Shown here: positions 7,536 through 15,670 of the stretch, one piece after another
Layout: each line of letters starts with the position of its first letter
How positions within the stretch are numbered: the first letter of the stretch is position 1
Assembly (NCBI RefSeq): GCF_009557615.1
Contig: NZ_CP045652.1
Span: forward strand, 992,001-1,056,000
DNA from: Sphingobacteruim zhuxiongii
Lineage (GTDB): Bacteria; Bacteroidota; Bacteroidia; Sphingobacteriales; Sphingobacteriaceae
Direction of reading: 5' to 3'
Length of the DNA: 64,000 nucleotides
Program-made: the position numbers and the translations under genes
Notes under the pieces: model-generated
Told to the model about the DNA's origin: nothing
The model's database searches: none
The model's input: the letters and a program-made list of their open reading frames with translations, nothing else

Positions 7536-9044
7536 ATGAAGTTATTCTTAGTTTCCTTAGGCCTGTTGGCTTTGACATCCTGTAGTAATCCTTTTGACTC
7601 TTCTAAGCATGGAACAATTGGGGGTATACAAGTAGACAGTAGCCAATGGAACGCCATGCATGCTAAATACAAAGAATCGGCGCTATTTCATCGTCGGTTT
7701 AAACATAAAGATGTTGATTCGTTAATTCAGGTACATCAAAAGAGCAATCTATTTCAGATTGATCAAATAGGTAAATCTGTTGAAGGTCGTGCAATATTTG
7801 AGTTAGCCTATGGTAAAGGAGACAAAAAAGTAATGCTTTGGTCACAAATGCACGGCGATGAGCCAACAGCGACTATGGCATTGTTTGATCTTTTCAATTT
7901 CTTGGAAGGAAAGGGAGATGGTTTCGATAGCATTAGAACAGTACTTCAGGAGAATTTGAATATACGATTTATCCCCATGCTTAATCCTGATGGCGCAGAA
8001 CGATTCTTACGCCGCAATGCACAAAGTATAGACTTAAATAGGGATGCTCGTGCTAATCAAACCGTAGAGGGTGCATTATTGAAATCTCGAGCGAAGAGCT
8101 TCCAGCCACGCTATGGATTTAATCTTCATGATCAGAACATTTATTATAATGTGCCAAATACAAAAAATCCCGTTAGTATATCGTTATTAGCTCCGGCCTA
8201 CAATACGGAGCGCGGCGTGAATGAAGTGCGTGAAGGAGCGATGCAAATAATCGTTGGCATGAATAAGATTCTTCAACAGTATGTTCCTGATGCGGTGGCT
8301 AAATACGACGACACCTACACGCCACGAGGCTTTGGAGATAATTTTCAATCTTGGGGAGCGAGTACAGTGTTAATTGAATCGGGCGGAATGAAAGGGGATC
8401 CGGAAAAGCAAGAAATCCGTAAGCTCAATTTCATTATTATCCTAAATGCCTTAATAGAGATTGCGCAAGGAAGCTACGAGAATTACGATGCGAAGGGTTA
8501 TGAGGAAATTCCATTTAATGCAAGTCAAATGCATGATATTGTTATTCGCGGTTTATCATTTGGCAACGATTCTATCCCTTTAACGAGTGATATTGCGGTA
8601 CGTAGGGGAGAGAATACAATCGGTGGAGATTATTTTGTTCGTGGACGCATAGAGGATATTGGTGATTTACCAGAATCCTATGGCTATGATGAAGTAGAAG
8701 CCGAGGGCTTGAAATTTATTCCTGCTAAGATTGCACCGAAGCCTCTTCCGAATTTCGCTGCCTTGACACCTGCGATTGCTTATGATCTTTTGAAGAAAGG
8801 ATATATGGGCGTGCAAATCACTCAACTTTTGCCAACAGAAGAGGGACTTCTACATAATTTGCCAATTCAGGTTTTTAGTAAAACAGTTTTTGCAACTACA
8901 CCTTTTATTGATTTAGGTGGCACGGCCAATTTTTACATTGGCGATTCTACCGGAAAATTGAAATATGCGATTCTAAATGGCTATTTAATTGATCTCGAAA
9001 AACCTTTGAAAGAAGCAGGGCTTCTCAAAAATAGGATACAATAA
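7536..9044 (+). CDS. M14-family zinc carboxypeptidase lipoprotein
   Basis: A 502-residue lipoprotein (lipobox LTSC, Cys16) with an M14 peptidase domain. The zinc motif is QMHGDEP (His106, Glu109), the third ligand His198 is in NLHDQN, and the likely catalytic Glu281 is in VLIESGG. NPDGAERF and SIDLNRDA are standard M14 signatures. The C-terminal roughly 180 residues look like an added domain that I do not recognise. It probably trims peptides, possibly murein-derived, at the cell envelope. It is the last gene of the pyrC unit and is followed at once by a strong bidirectional terminator. Confidence 0.87.
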   Translation: MKLFLVSLGLLALTSCSNPFDSSKHGTIGGIQVDSSQWNAMHAKYKESALFHRRFKHKDVDSLIQVHQKSNLFQIDQIGKSVEGRAIFELAYGKGDKKVMLWSQMHGDEPTATMALFDLFNFLEGKGDGFDSIRTVLQENLNIRFIPMLNPDGAERFLRRNAQSIDLNRDARANQTVEGALLKSRAKSFQPRYGFNLHDQNIYYNVPNTKNPVSISLLAPAYNTERGVNEVREGAMQIIVGMNKILQQYVPDAVAKYDDTYTPRGFGDNFQSWGASTVLIESGGMKGDPEKQEIRKLNFIIILNALIEIAQGSYENYDAKGYEEIPFNASQMHDIVIRGLSFGNDSIPLTSDIAVRRGENTIGGDYFVRGRIEDIGDLPESYGYDEVEAEGLKFIPAKIAPKPLPNFAALTPAIAYDLLKKGYMGVQITQLLPTEEGLLHNLPIQVFSKTVFATTPFIDLGGTANFYIGDSTGKLKYAILNGYLIDLEKPLKEAGLLKNRIQ

Positions 9045-9045
9045 A

Positions 9046-9086
9046 AAAAACAGCGCGTGCTACTTATCGGTAGCACGCGCTGTTTC
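9046..9086. terminator. Bidirectional terminator between the M14 and AraC genes
   Basis: AACAGCGCGTGCTAC (9049-9063) pairs perfectly with GTAGCACGCGCTGTT (9070-9084) around a 6-nt loop. An A-run precedes it (9043-9050), so transcripts from the AraC side end in U's; the plus side has only TTT. It sits between convergent genes. Confidence 0.88.
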
Positions 9087-9106
9087 GTTATAATCTCTCT
9101 TTTCTA

Positions 9107-10000
9107 TCAATTCAAATTTCGGAAAGCAACAGGAGTAATCCCTGTTTTTTGCTTGAATAGTCGAGTAAAATGTTGCGGATATTTAAAACCTAGTTCAAAA
9201 GCTATTTCACTGATGCTTTTGCTGTTATCAAATATTCGGTCCTTAGCAATATGAATGACCTTATTTTGAATATATTCCTGCGGTGAAATTCCAGTTTCTT
9301 TTTTGATGAGGTCTCCAAAATAATTTGCTGATAAATGCAGTTGTTCCGCAAACCAAGAAACGGCGGGTAGTCCAATGTCTTGCGGGTTATCGCCAGCGAA
9401 ATATTCGTTAAGCAACTGCTCAAATCGTTCCATGACTCATTTGTTTACATTTTCTCGGGTAAGAAACTGACGATCATAAAACCTTGTACAGTAATTTAAA
9501 AACAGCTCAATATTAGAAATAATGAGTTGTTTACTATGCTTGTCCAGCGCATGTTGTAATTCATATTCTATTTTGGAAAAACAGTCTAAAATAATCTTAC
9601 GTTCCTGTTCGGATAGATGTAAGGCCTCATTGACGGCATAGGAGAAGAAATGGTAATCACCTATGTTTTTTGCTAGCGTAGTTCCTGCTATGAGGTCTGG
9701 ATGGATGACCAAGGCAATTCCCTGCGGTTGATAGTATTCCTCGGCATTTTGTCCAATTACCTGTCCTGGTGCAAGAAATATTAAGGTGCCCTCTTCGTAA
9801 TCATAATTATGTAAACCGTAGCGTAGATCGCCGCAGTGAATTTGCTTAAAGAAGATGGTGTAGAATTCATAGCGAAGTCGAGTGAGCTTCCTTGGATTGG
9901 CTTTGTCCAAATGTACCACACTAATTAAAGGATGTAACGTTTCATTGTTGTTGAACGCGTTATATTCTTTGATACTGCTGAAGTTAATCATCTCGTCCAT
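9107..10000 (-). pseudogene. AraC-family transcriptional regulator interrupted by an in-frame TGA
   Basis: Two minus-strand pieces lie in the same frame: 10000-9437 (187 aa, N-terminal sensor domain beginning MDEMINFSSIKEYN) and 9433-9107 (108 aa, AraC double-HTH domain with KYPQHFTRLFKQKTGITP). They are separated only by TGA GTC, with ATG at 9433. Joined, they give 298 codons, the usual length of this AraC subfamily, so a single substitution appears to have created the stop. Reinitiation at the ATG two codons on could still produce the DNA-binding half. It is divergent from the five-gene operon at 10244-14138 and is its likely regulator. A sequencing error remains possible. Confidence 0.8.
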
Positions 10001-10243
10001 GCTTCCAGTTGTTTAAGTATGAAAATCAAAAATACATATTCGATTACGTTCTTTTATGTTATGGATTAGCAATCAGTGATTTTGGTAGCTCAATCCGTAA
10101 TTCATATAAGTCCTATTCGAATATTTACGTAGAACTTTGAAGTGTGCAATTTATGATTTGCTAGGAATCTAATAAGCGACTTTTATCAATTAAGGGTTTC
10201 GCGTTGCAATTAATAATAAGTTTCAATTTAATCATAAAAAAAT

Positions 10244-10672
10244 ATGAAAAGTATACTCGTTGGATTGTGTTTAATTTTTGTTGGAATCTCCGCAGCATCA
10301 GCTCAAACGAGCTTGGACCAACAAATCATTGAGTTATCGAAGGACAAGTGGCAATGGATGGCAGAGAAAGATGTTAAAAAGTTAGATCGTTTATTTCATG
10401 AAAAGTCAGTTTTCGTACATATGGGAGGTGCTTGGGGAAAAGCTGCGGAAATCGATGTTATTCGAAATGGGAATATATGGTATAAGAAAGCCGATATTCA
10501 TGAAGTTTCGGTAAACATTATTGAAAATACTGCGGTTTTATTAAATAAGATTACACTTTTGGCGGTTGTCGGTGGGAATGAAGTGAGTAATAATTTTATG
10601 GTCACCGAAGTCTATGAGAAGCGGGGAGAAGTTTGGGAGCTACTAGCGCTCTCTTTTACAAAATTGCTGTAA
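10244..10672 (+). CDS. Exported NTF2-like (DUF4440) protein
   Basis: A 142-residue protein with a signal peptide (MKSILVGLCLIF...ASAQ, about 1-21) and an NTF2-like fold: LSKDKWQWMAEKDVKKLDRLFHE is the usual opening helix and VFVHMGG the first strand. Members of this group (SnoaL/DUF4440) act as small binding proteins or isomerase-like enzymes; no catalytic assignment is possible here. It is the first gene of a plus-strand run of five exported proteins divergent from the broken AraC gene. The 243-bp gap upstream (10001-10243) shows no clear promoter or operator to me. Confidence 0.72.
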   Translation: MKSILVGLCLIFVGISAASAQTSLDQQIIELSKDKWQWMAEKDVKKLDRLFHEKSVFVHMGGAWGKAAEIDVIRNGNIWYKKADIHEVSVNIIENTAVLLNKITLLAVVGGNEVSNNFMVTEVYEKRGEVWELLALSFTKLL

Positions 10673-10756
10673 ACAGTAATATTGGTAATAATAACCGTAG
10701 TGTGTCTACAAGTTTATCGCATTTAATCCCAGACCTTTGTGTAATAATTAAAAGAT

Positions 10757-11479
10757 ATGAAGCAACTAGTGTTTTTAGGTTTGGTCATCATTTCCGTATT
10801 TACAAATACCCATTTAATGGCACAGAATAAAGCTGTAAGTAAATTGAGTGCTAGTGATCAAAGTTTGATCAGTATTTCGGCTTTGACCGGCAAAGGAGAT
10901 TTGGAAAAGTTGAAGGTCGCCCTTAATCGGGGATTAGAGCATGGACTCACGGTGAATGAAATAAAAGAAGTTCTCATTCACACCTATGCTTATTGCGGAT
11001 TTCCACGTAGTATTCGGGGATTACAAACATTTATGGAAGTGCTGAGCGAACGTCAAGAAAAAGGGATCAAAGATGAAATGGGAAAGCAAGCTTCCAATGT
11101 AGATATTGAAAGTAACAAATATGATCGTGGAAAGAAGATTCTTGGCGAATTAACGCAGACGGTACAAGCAGATACGCTCTCGGGTTATTCAGCTTTTGCA
11201 CCAACAATCGACCGCTTTTTAAAAGAGCATTTATTCGCGGATATTTTTGAACGCGATGTGTTGACTTATGCTCAAAGAGAACTAGTTACCGTTTCCGTAT
11301 TGGCGGCAATTGGACAGGCTGAGCCCATGTTGAACTCTCACCTAACGATCTGCTTAAACGTGGGATTATCGCCGGAACAGTTACAACAGTATGTTGATGT
11401 CTTAAGATTAACAATAGGAGAAACAGACGCCGAAGCCGCACAAAAAGTGCTTGATAAGGTTATAGAAAAACGAAAATAA
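10757..11479 (+). CDS. Exported two-domain carboxymuconolactone decarboxylase-like protein
   Basis: A 240-residue protein with a signal peptide (about 1-22, ending LMAQ) and two CMD/AhpD-type helical repeats. The first contains VLIHTYAYCGFPRSIRGLQTF (residues about 76-96); the second contains YAQRELVTVSVLAAIGQAEPM followed by SHL. CMD proteins decarboxylate muconolactones or act as peroxidase-like enzymes and are normally cytosolic, so export is unusual. No AhpD-type CxxC pair is visible. The next ATG follows directly on the stop (11480), so it is tightly linked to the first hydrolase gene. Confidence 0.8.
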   Translation: MKQLVFLGLVIISVFTNTHLMAQNKAVSKLSASDQSLISISALTGKGDLEKLKVALNRGLEHGLTVNEIKEVLIHTYAYCGFPRSIRGLQTFMEVLSERQEKGIKDEMGKQASNVDIESNKYDRGKKILGELTQTVQADTLSGYSAFAPTIDRFLKEHLFADIFERDVLTYAQRELVTVSVLAAIGQAEPMLNSHLTICLNVGLSPEQLQQYVDVLRLTIGETDAEAAQKVLDKVIEKRK

Positions 11480-12571
11480 ATGAAGATGAGATTTGGTACG
11501 TGTTTTATAATGATGATGATTTTGACTGCTACTGTAAGCGCACAAAGTAAGAAGTTTGTACACAATAAAACAGACTTGCGTATTCAATCGCAAGGTAGTT
11601 TTTTAGTTGGTGGTACGACTTTAACGACTGCAGGTACTTTTGATGTTGATAATGCTTTGAAGCCCGAAGGTCAAACGTTCCACGGGGATCATGCTTATGT
11701 CTTTTATCAAGTTCCGAGGAAAGCAAAGAAATTACCCTTGGTATTCCTTCATGGTGCTGGCCAATCGAAGAAAACTTGGGAATCGACACCCGATGGTCGT
11801 GATGGATTTCAGAATATTTTTCTAGGGAAGGGCTATGGCGTTTATCTGCTAGATCAACCTCGACGTGGTGAGGCTGGAAAAAGTACCGTAGAAGCAAGTG
11901 TTAAGCCTGTTACTGATGAACAGTTTTGGTTTACGCAATTTCGTATAGGGAATTATCCAGATTACTTCCCAAATGTTCAGTTTCCAAAAGATGCTTACTC
12001 CTTGGAGCAATTTTATCGTCAGATGACGCCAAACACGGGCAATTTTGATGCGAAAGTAGTTTCATCGGCGGTGTCTCAAGTATTCGATAACATTGGTGAT
12101 GGTATTTTAATTACACATTCCCAGGGATGCGGTCCAGGATGGCTGACAGCAATTCAGAATACGCAGGTCAAAGCGGTCGTTGCCTATGAACCTTATAGTG
12201 GGTTTGTATTTCCAAGTGGTGAAGTTCCTGCTCCTATACAATCAAATGGTCTATTCGGTGCCCTGAGTGGCGTAGAGATCCCGCTTGCTGATTTTAAAAA
12301 ATTGACAACGCGGCCAATAATCATCTACTATGGAGACAATATTGCTAAAGATCCGACAAATGTATGGAACAAAGATCATTGGCGCTCGGGACTTGAGATG
12401 GCAAAGCTTTGGGTTGCTGCAATCAATAAGCATGGTGGCGATGCTCAGGTAGTTCATCTTCCAGCAATTGGAATTTATGGTAATACGCATTTTTTAATGT
12501 CAGACTTGAACAATGTGGCCGTTGCTAATCTGTTGGCCGGCTGGTTGAAGGAAAAAGGTTTAGATAAATAA
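11480..12571 (+). CDS. Exported alpha/beta-hydrolase (esterase)
   Basis: A 363-residue alpha/beta-hydrolase with a signal peptide (MKMRFGTCFIMMMIL...SAQ). Landmarks are the oxyanion region VFLHGAGQSKKTWE, nucleophile Ser in ITHSQGCGPGW (first elbow residue Thr rather than Gly), acid in IIYYGDNI and the likely catalytic His in GNTHFLMSDLNN near the end. The substrate is unknown; the family includes exported esterases. It directly follows the CMD gene and precedes a second, unrelated alpha/beta hydrolase by 12 bp, as part of the exported five-gene set. Confidence 0.82.
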   Translation: MKMRFGTCFIMMMILTATVSAQSKKFVHNKTDLRIQSQGSFLVGGTTLTTAGTFDVDNALKPEGQTFHGDHAYVFYQVPRKAKKLPLVFLHGAGQSKKTWESTPDGRDGFQNIFLGKGYGVYLLDQPRRGEAGKSTVEASVKPVTDEQFWFTQFRIGNYPDYFPNVQFPKDAYSLEQFYRQMTPNTGNFDAKVVSSAVSQVFDNIGDGILITHSQGCGPGWLTAIQNTQVKAVVAYEPYSGFVFPSGEVPAPIQSNGLFGALSGVEIPLADFKKLTTRPIIIYYGDNIAKDPTNVWNKDHWRSGLEMAKLWVAAINKHGGDAQVVHLPAIGIYGNTHFLMSDLNNVAVANLLAGWLKEKGLDK

Positions 12572-12583
12572 TATAGGCTAATA

Positions 12584-13654
12584 ATGATAAGTAAGATGAA
12601 GAGAATAACTTCGATAGTCGCTGTTGCGATGTCAACATTTACTGCAGATACGGTGAACGCCCAGTATCATCAGAAAGCTGATGAAAATCCTTACACTTTG
12701 GTATATGAGGGGGCTATCACAGAGAATGTAAAAGGTAAAGTCAACATCCACCCGGTATCGTATAAGCTGAATGGAATTGATATCAAGGCGAATGTGTATA
12801 CACCGGCAGACTATGATTCCTCAAAAAAGTATCCGTCAATTGTATTAGCGCATCCAAATGGTGGTGTAAAGGAACAAACAACGGGATTGTATGCACAACG
12901 TTTAGCAGAAGCAGGGTATATTACCATTACTGCTGATGCAGCCTACCAAGGAGCAAGCGGTGGTTTTCCACGTCACCAGGACAAACCTCAGTTTCGCGTA
13001 GAGGATATACATGGAATGGCAGACTTTATCTCGCAATTTGTAGGTGTCGATAGTAAACGGATTGGATTGTTAGGAATCTGCGGTGGTGGTGGATACAGCC
13101 TAAAAGCAGCGCAATCAGATAAGCGATTTAAGGCTCTGGCCACTTTGAGTATGTTCAATTCTGGAGAAGTTAGACGAAATGGATTTCAAAATTCTCAATT
13201 AAATAACATTCAAGATCGTTTGCAGCTTGCTTCTGAAGCTAGAGCATCGGAAGCGGCGGGAAATGAAAGCCCACTAACAGGTGTATCTAGTGTTACAGAT
13301 GAAGAAATTGCAAAAACCTCCACAATGCTTTATCGCGAGGGATTCGAATATTACTATAGAACGCATGCTCATCCCAATTCGACATTTCTGTATACGACAA
13401 GTAGTTTGATGGATTTAATGACTTGGGACGCTTCTAATCAAATTGAATTGATCAATCAACCACTACTCATGATTGCAGGTAGTAAAGCCGATACGAAATA
13501 CATGACTGACGAAATTTTCGTTAAGGCGGTTAATGCAAAAGATAAGGAGCTGTTTGTCATTGAAGGTGCTAGTCATATAGAAACCTATTGGAAGCCCATT
13601 TATGTCAATCAGGCCGTTAATAGATTGGTAGATTTTTATCAAAAGAACTTATAA
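12584..13654 (+). CDS. Exported alpha/beta-hydrolase with Cys nucleophile (dienelactone-hydrolase-like)
   Basis: A 356-residue protein with a signal peptide ending VNAQ; ATG 12584 or ATG 12596 (MKRITSIV) are both possible. The nucleophile elbow reads LGICGGGGYS, with Cys in place of Ser as in dienelactone hydrolases, and the likely His is in EGASHIETY. VLAHPNGGVKEQTTG forms the oxyanion region. Such enzymes open lactone or ester rings. Beside a CMD-like protein, this suggests a ring-cleavage-like pathway, but all members here carry export signals. The substrate cannot be inferred. Confidence 0.82.
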   Translation: MISKMKRITSIVAVAMSTFTADTVNAQYHQKADENPYTLVYEGAITENVKGKVNIHPVSYKLNGIDIKANVYTPADYDSSKKYPSIVLAHPNGGVKEQTTGLYAQRLAEAGYITITADAAYQGASGGFPRHQDKPQFRVEDIHGMADFISQFVGVDSKRIGLLGICGGGGYSLKAAQSDKRFKALATLSMFNSGEVRRNGFQNSQLNNIQDRLQLASEARASEAAGNESPLTGVSSVTDEEIAKTSTMLYREGFEYYYRTHAHPNSTFLYTTSSLMDLMTWDASNQIELINQPLLMIAGSKADTKYMTDEIFVKAVNAKDKELFVIEGASHIETYWKPIYVNQAVNRLVDFYQKNL

Positions 13655-13661
13655 TTAACTA

Positions 13662-14138
13662 ATGAAGAAGAATATATATTACATCCTTACTTTGCTTACA
13701 TTAACAGTTGTAGCTTGTAAAAATGATTCGAAATTGAATATAGATAAACAGAATGCTGACCTTGTATTTCCTCGAGGGGAGAAAATCACAAATGCTAATT
13801 TTGTGGGAACTACGTATTTACAACCGCTCATTGATGCAGATAGTTTGAATTCGAACTCCGTTGGAAGTGTTACTTTCGAAGCTGGAGCTAGAAGTAAATG
13901 GCATACGCACCCTGCGGGGCAGATATTATTGGCTATTGATGGAGTTGGCTACTATCAGGAAAAGGGAAAGCCAAAACAAATACTACGTAAAGGGGATGCT
14001 ATTAAATGTCCTGCTGATATCCCGCATTGGCATGGTGCTAGTGCCGATACAGCTTTTGTTCAAGTCGCTATCACCGGGCGTGAAAAAGGAGAGACAGTTT
14101 GGTTAGAAGAGGTGAGCGACGAAGAATACCATCAATAG
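13662..14138 (+). CDS. Cupin-domain lipoprotein
   Basis: A 158-residue lipoprotein (VVAC, Cys19) with one cupin domain. Motif 1 is KWHTHPAGQILLAIDG and motif 2 is RKGDAIKCPADIPHWHGA, so the His metal ligands are kept. The sequence resembles small cupins often found with CMD proteins, some of which are hydroxynitrile lyases. It may act as an isomerase, lyase or dioxygenase at the cell envelope. It is the last gene of the exported five-gene operon and is followed by a long hairpin terminator. Confidence 0.82.
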   Translation: MKKNIYYILTLLTLTVVACKNDSKLNIDKQNADLVFPRGEKITNANFVGTTYLQPLIDADSLNSNSVGSVTFEAGARSKWHTHPAGQILLAIDGVGYYQEKGKPKQILRKGDAIKCPADIPHWHGASADTAFVQVAITGREKGETVWLEEVSDEEYHQ

Positions 14139-14163
14139 GTTTGGTACTTGACCGAAAGATAGT

Positions 14164-14215
14164 GTATAAAAACAAGAAAAAGCTGGCAATTGCCAGCTCT
14201 TTCTTGTTTTTATAC
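14164..14215. terminator. Long bidirectional terminator between the cupin and SusD genes
   Basis: A near-perfect 52-bp palindrome. GTATAAAAACAAGAAA (14164-14179) pairs with TTTCTTGTTTTTATAC (14200-14215), and AGCTGGCAATTGCCAGCT forms the core. T/A-rich arms give U-tracts in both directions, matching the convergent genes. Confidence 0.9.
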
Positions 14216-14225
14216 ATATAGCATT

Positions 14226-15668
14226 TTATGGTTTATCCCACCAAACTCTACTATCTAAGTTGTCTTCTCCTCCGTATGGAAATGCTGAAACAGCTGCGTC
14301 ATAACTTGCTTTATTGTTTACAGCTTCGTTCACAGGATATCCGTCTCTTCTAGGCATTTTACCATTGTTGATATCTGAAGCTATCATTAGTTTTGGGAAA
14401 CCAGTCCTTCTCCATTCTGCCCATCCCTCATAACCATATGGGAATACATGTATCCAACGTTGCGTCGCAATCTGTTCTAACGCTTTTGCTGGTTGATAGG
14501 CGATTGCAGTTTCCTCTAAATAAGCCTCGGCCTTTTCGTCAGAATCAGTCCATTGTAAGATTGATTGTTTGATTGCTTCATCGTACCAAGTCTTTGCCTG
14601 CGCATCACCCCCTGGTAGCCAACCTAATTTTGCTGCTTCTGCTTGCGCTAATAATAATTGAGCATAAGTTGTTAAATGTACTGGTGCATCTTGTGCGCGA
14701 AGTTTGCTTCCTAATAACGAAACCTTAGGAATGTCTACGTCTGGATTGGGAACAGCCTTTCCGAATTCTAAGCCTGCATATCCGCCAGTTGCTAAGCTGT
14801 CTCCGTAAACCGATAAGCGAGGATCATTGAATGGAGCCATTTGATCTACCAAAGGTTTCGACAGCGCATACCATTTACGGCCTAGCGTACTAAATGAATT
14901 ATACCAGAAATTCTGATTTGCCGCTTGATTTAAGTGAGGATAGGAAAAATTGTCTTTCATCGTAGAAAAACCTCCTGCTTGATATGCTTTCGCAAATTCC
15001 GATTTACCAAGTGTTGGATTCACTTTCGATAACCTCAATGCCATCAACATATGAATTGAATTCGCAAGTTTTTTCCATTTAGACATATCTCCTTTATAGA
15101 TAATGTCATTTTTAATAGTTCCATTCGTTAATACGATTGAAGTATTCGCTTCATCTAGCAACTTAAAAAGAGCTTTATAAATATCTTCCTGTTTATCGTA
15201 TTTTGGATTTGGAATCTCAATTCCTTTGAATGCTTCCGACATCGGAACGTCGCCCCATCTATCGGTAACATTCCACAGGAAAAATGCTTTCAATATTTTA
15301 GCTATTGCGATCTGGTTAACCACAGGCCCATCAACTGCGGATAAGGTTTCACCTTTTTTCAATACTTCTTCAAGATTCATCAAAGGGCCTACATACCAAG
15401 TCTCAAAGTCAAAATTCTTTGTTAGAAATCTAGTATTATCTGTATAGGTAGTAAGACTTAAATATTGCGGATAGTGAACTCCGTAAGCGCTTGAGCTTAA
15501 GCTAGGTAAGAATAACTGAGCGTTAGCAATTAGCTGAGTTCCCGAGGCCTCAGTTGGTTTGTTTGGGTTTTGATAGTACGAATCATCAAATTTCGTACAT
15601 GAGCTTACTGCTGCTGGTATCAGAGCAATAAACATATATTTTAGAAATTTATTTTTCATGATAGCCAT
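14226..15668 (-). CDS. SusD/RagB-like outer-membrane lipoprotein (SusD-like_2 type)
   Basis: About 480 residues, beginning MAIMKNKFLKYMF; the ATG at 15659 (MKNKF) is the more typical start and gives lipobox VSSC at Cys21. Tetratricopeptide-like helices (ILKAFFLWNVTDRWGDVPMSEAF) and YEGWAEWRRTGFP are typical of SusD-like substrate-binding lipoproteins. It forms the lid over the SusC channel and captures substrate outside the cell. It begins 2 bp after susC ends. With the epimerase and NlpC/P60 genes upstream, murein peptides are the likely cargo (inference). Confidence 0.92.
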   Translation of the reverse strand: MAIMKNKFLKYMFIALIPAAVSSCTKFDDSYYQNPNKPTEASGTQLIANAQLFLPSLSSSAYGVHYPQYLSLTTYTDNTRFLTKNFDFETWYVGPLMNLEEVLKKGETLSAVDGPVVNQIAIAKILKAFFLWNVTDRWGDVPMSEAFKGIEIPNPKYDKQEDIYKALFKLLDEANTSIVLTNGTIKNDIIYKGDMSKWKKLANSIHMLMALRLSKVNPTLGKSEFAKAYQAGGFSTMKDNFSYPHLNQAANQNFWYNSFSTLGRKWYALSKPLVDQMAPFNDPRLSVYGDSLATGGYAGLEFGKAVPNPDVDIPKVSLLGSKLRAQDAPVHLTTYAQLLLAQAEAAKLGWLPGGDAQAKTWYDEAIKQSILQWTDSDEKAEAYLEETAIAYQPAKALEQIATQRWIHVFPYGYEGWAEWRRTGFPKLMIASDINNGKMPRRDGYPVNEAVNNKASYDAAVSAFPYGGEDNLDSRVWWDKP

Positions 15669-15670
15669 TT

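Noticed and set aside
9437..9439. TGA read as selenocysteine or programmed readthrough in the AraC gene
   Set aside because: AraC proteins are not selenoproteins, no SECIS-like hairpin is seen after it, and nearby bases give no recoding signal. A nonsense change or sequence error is simpler.
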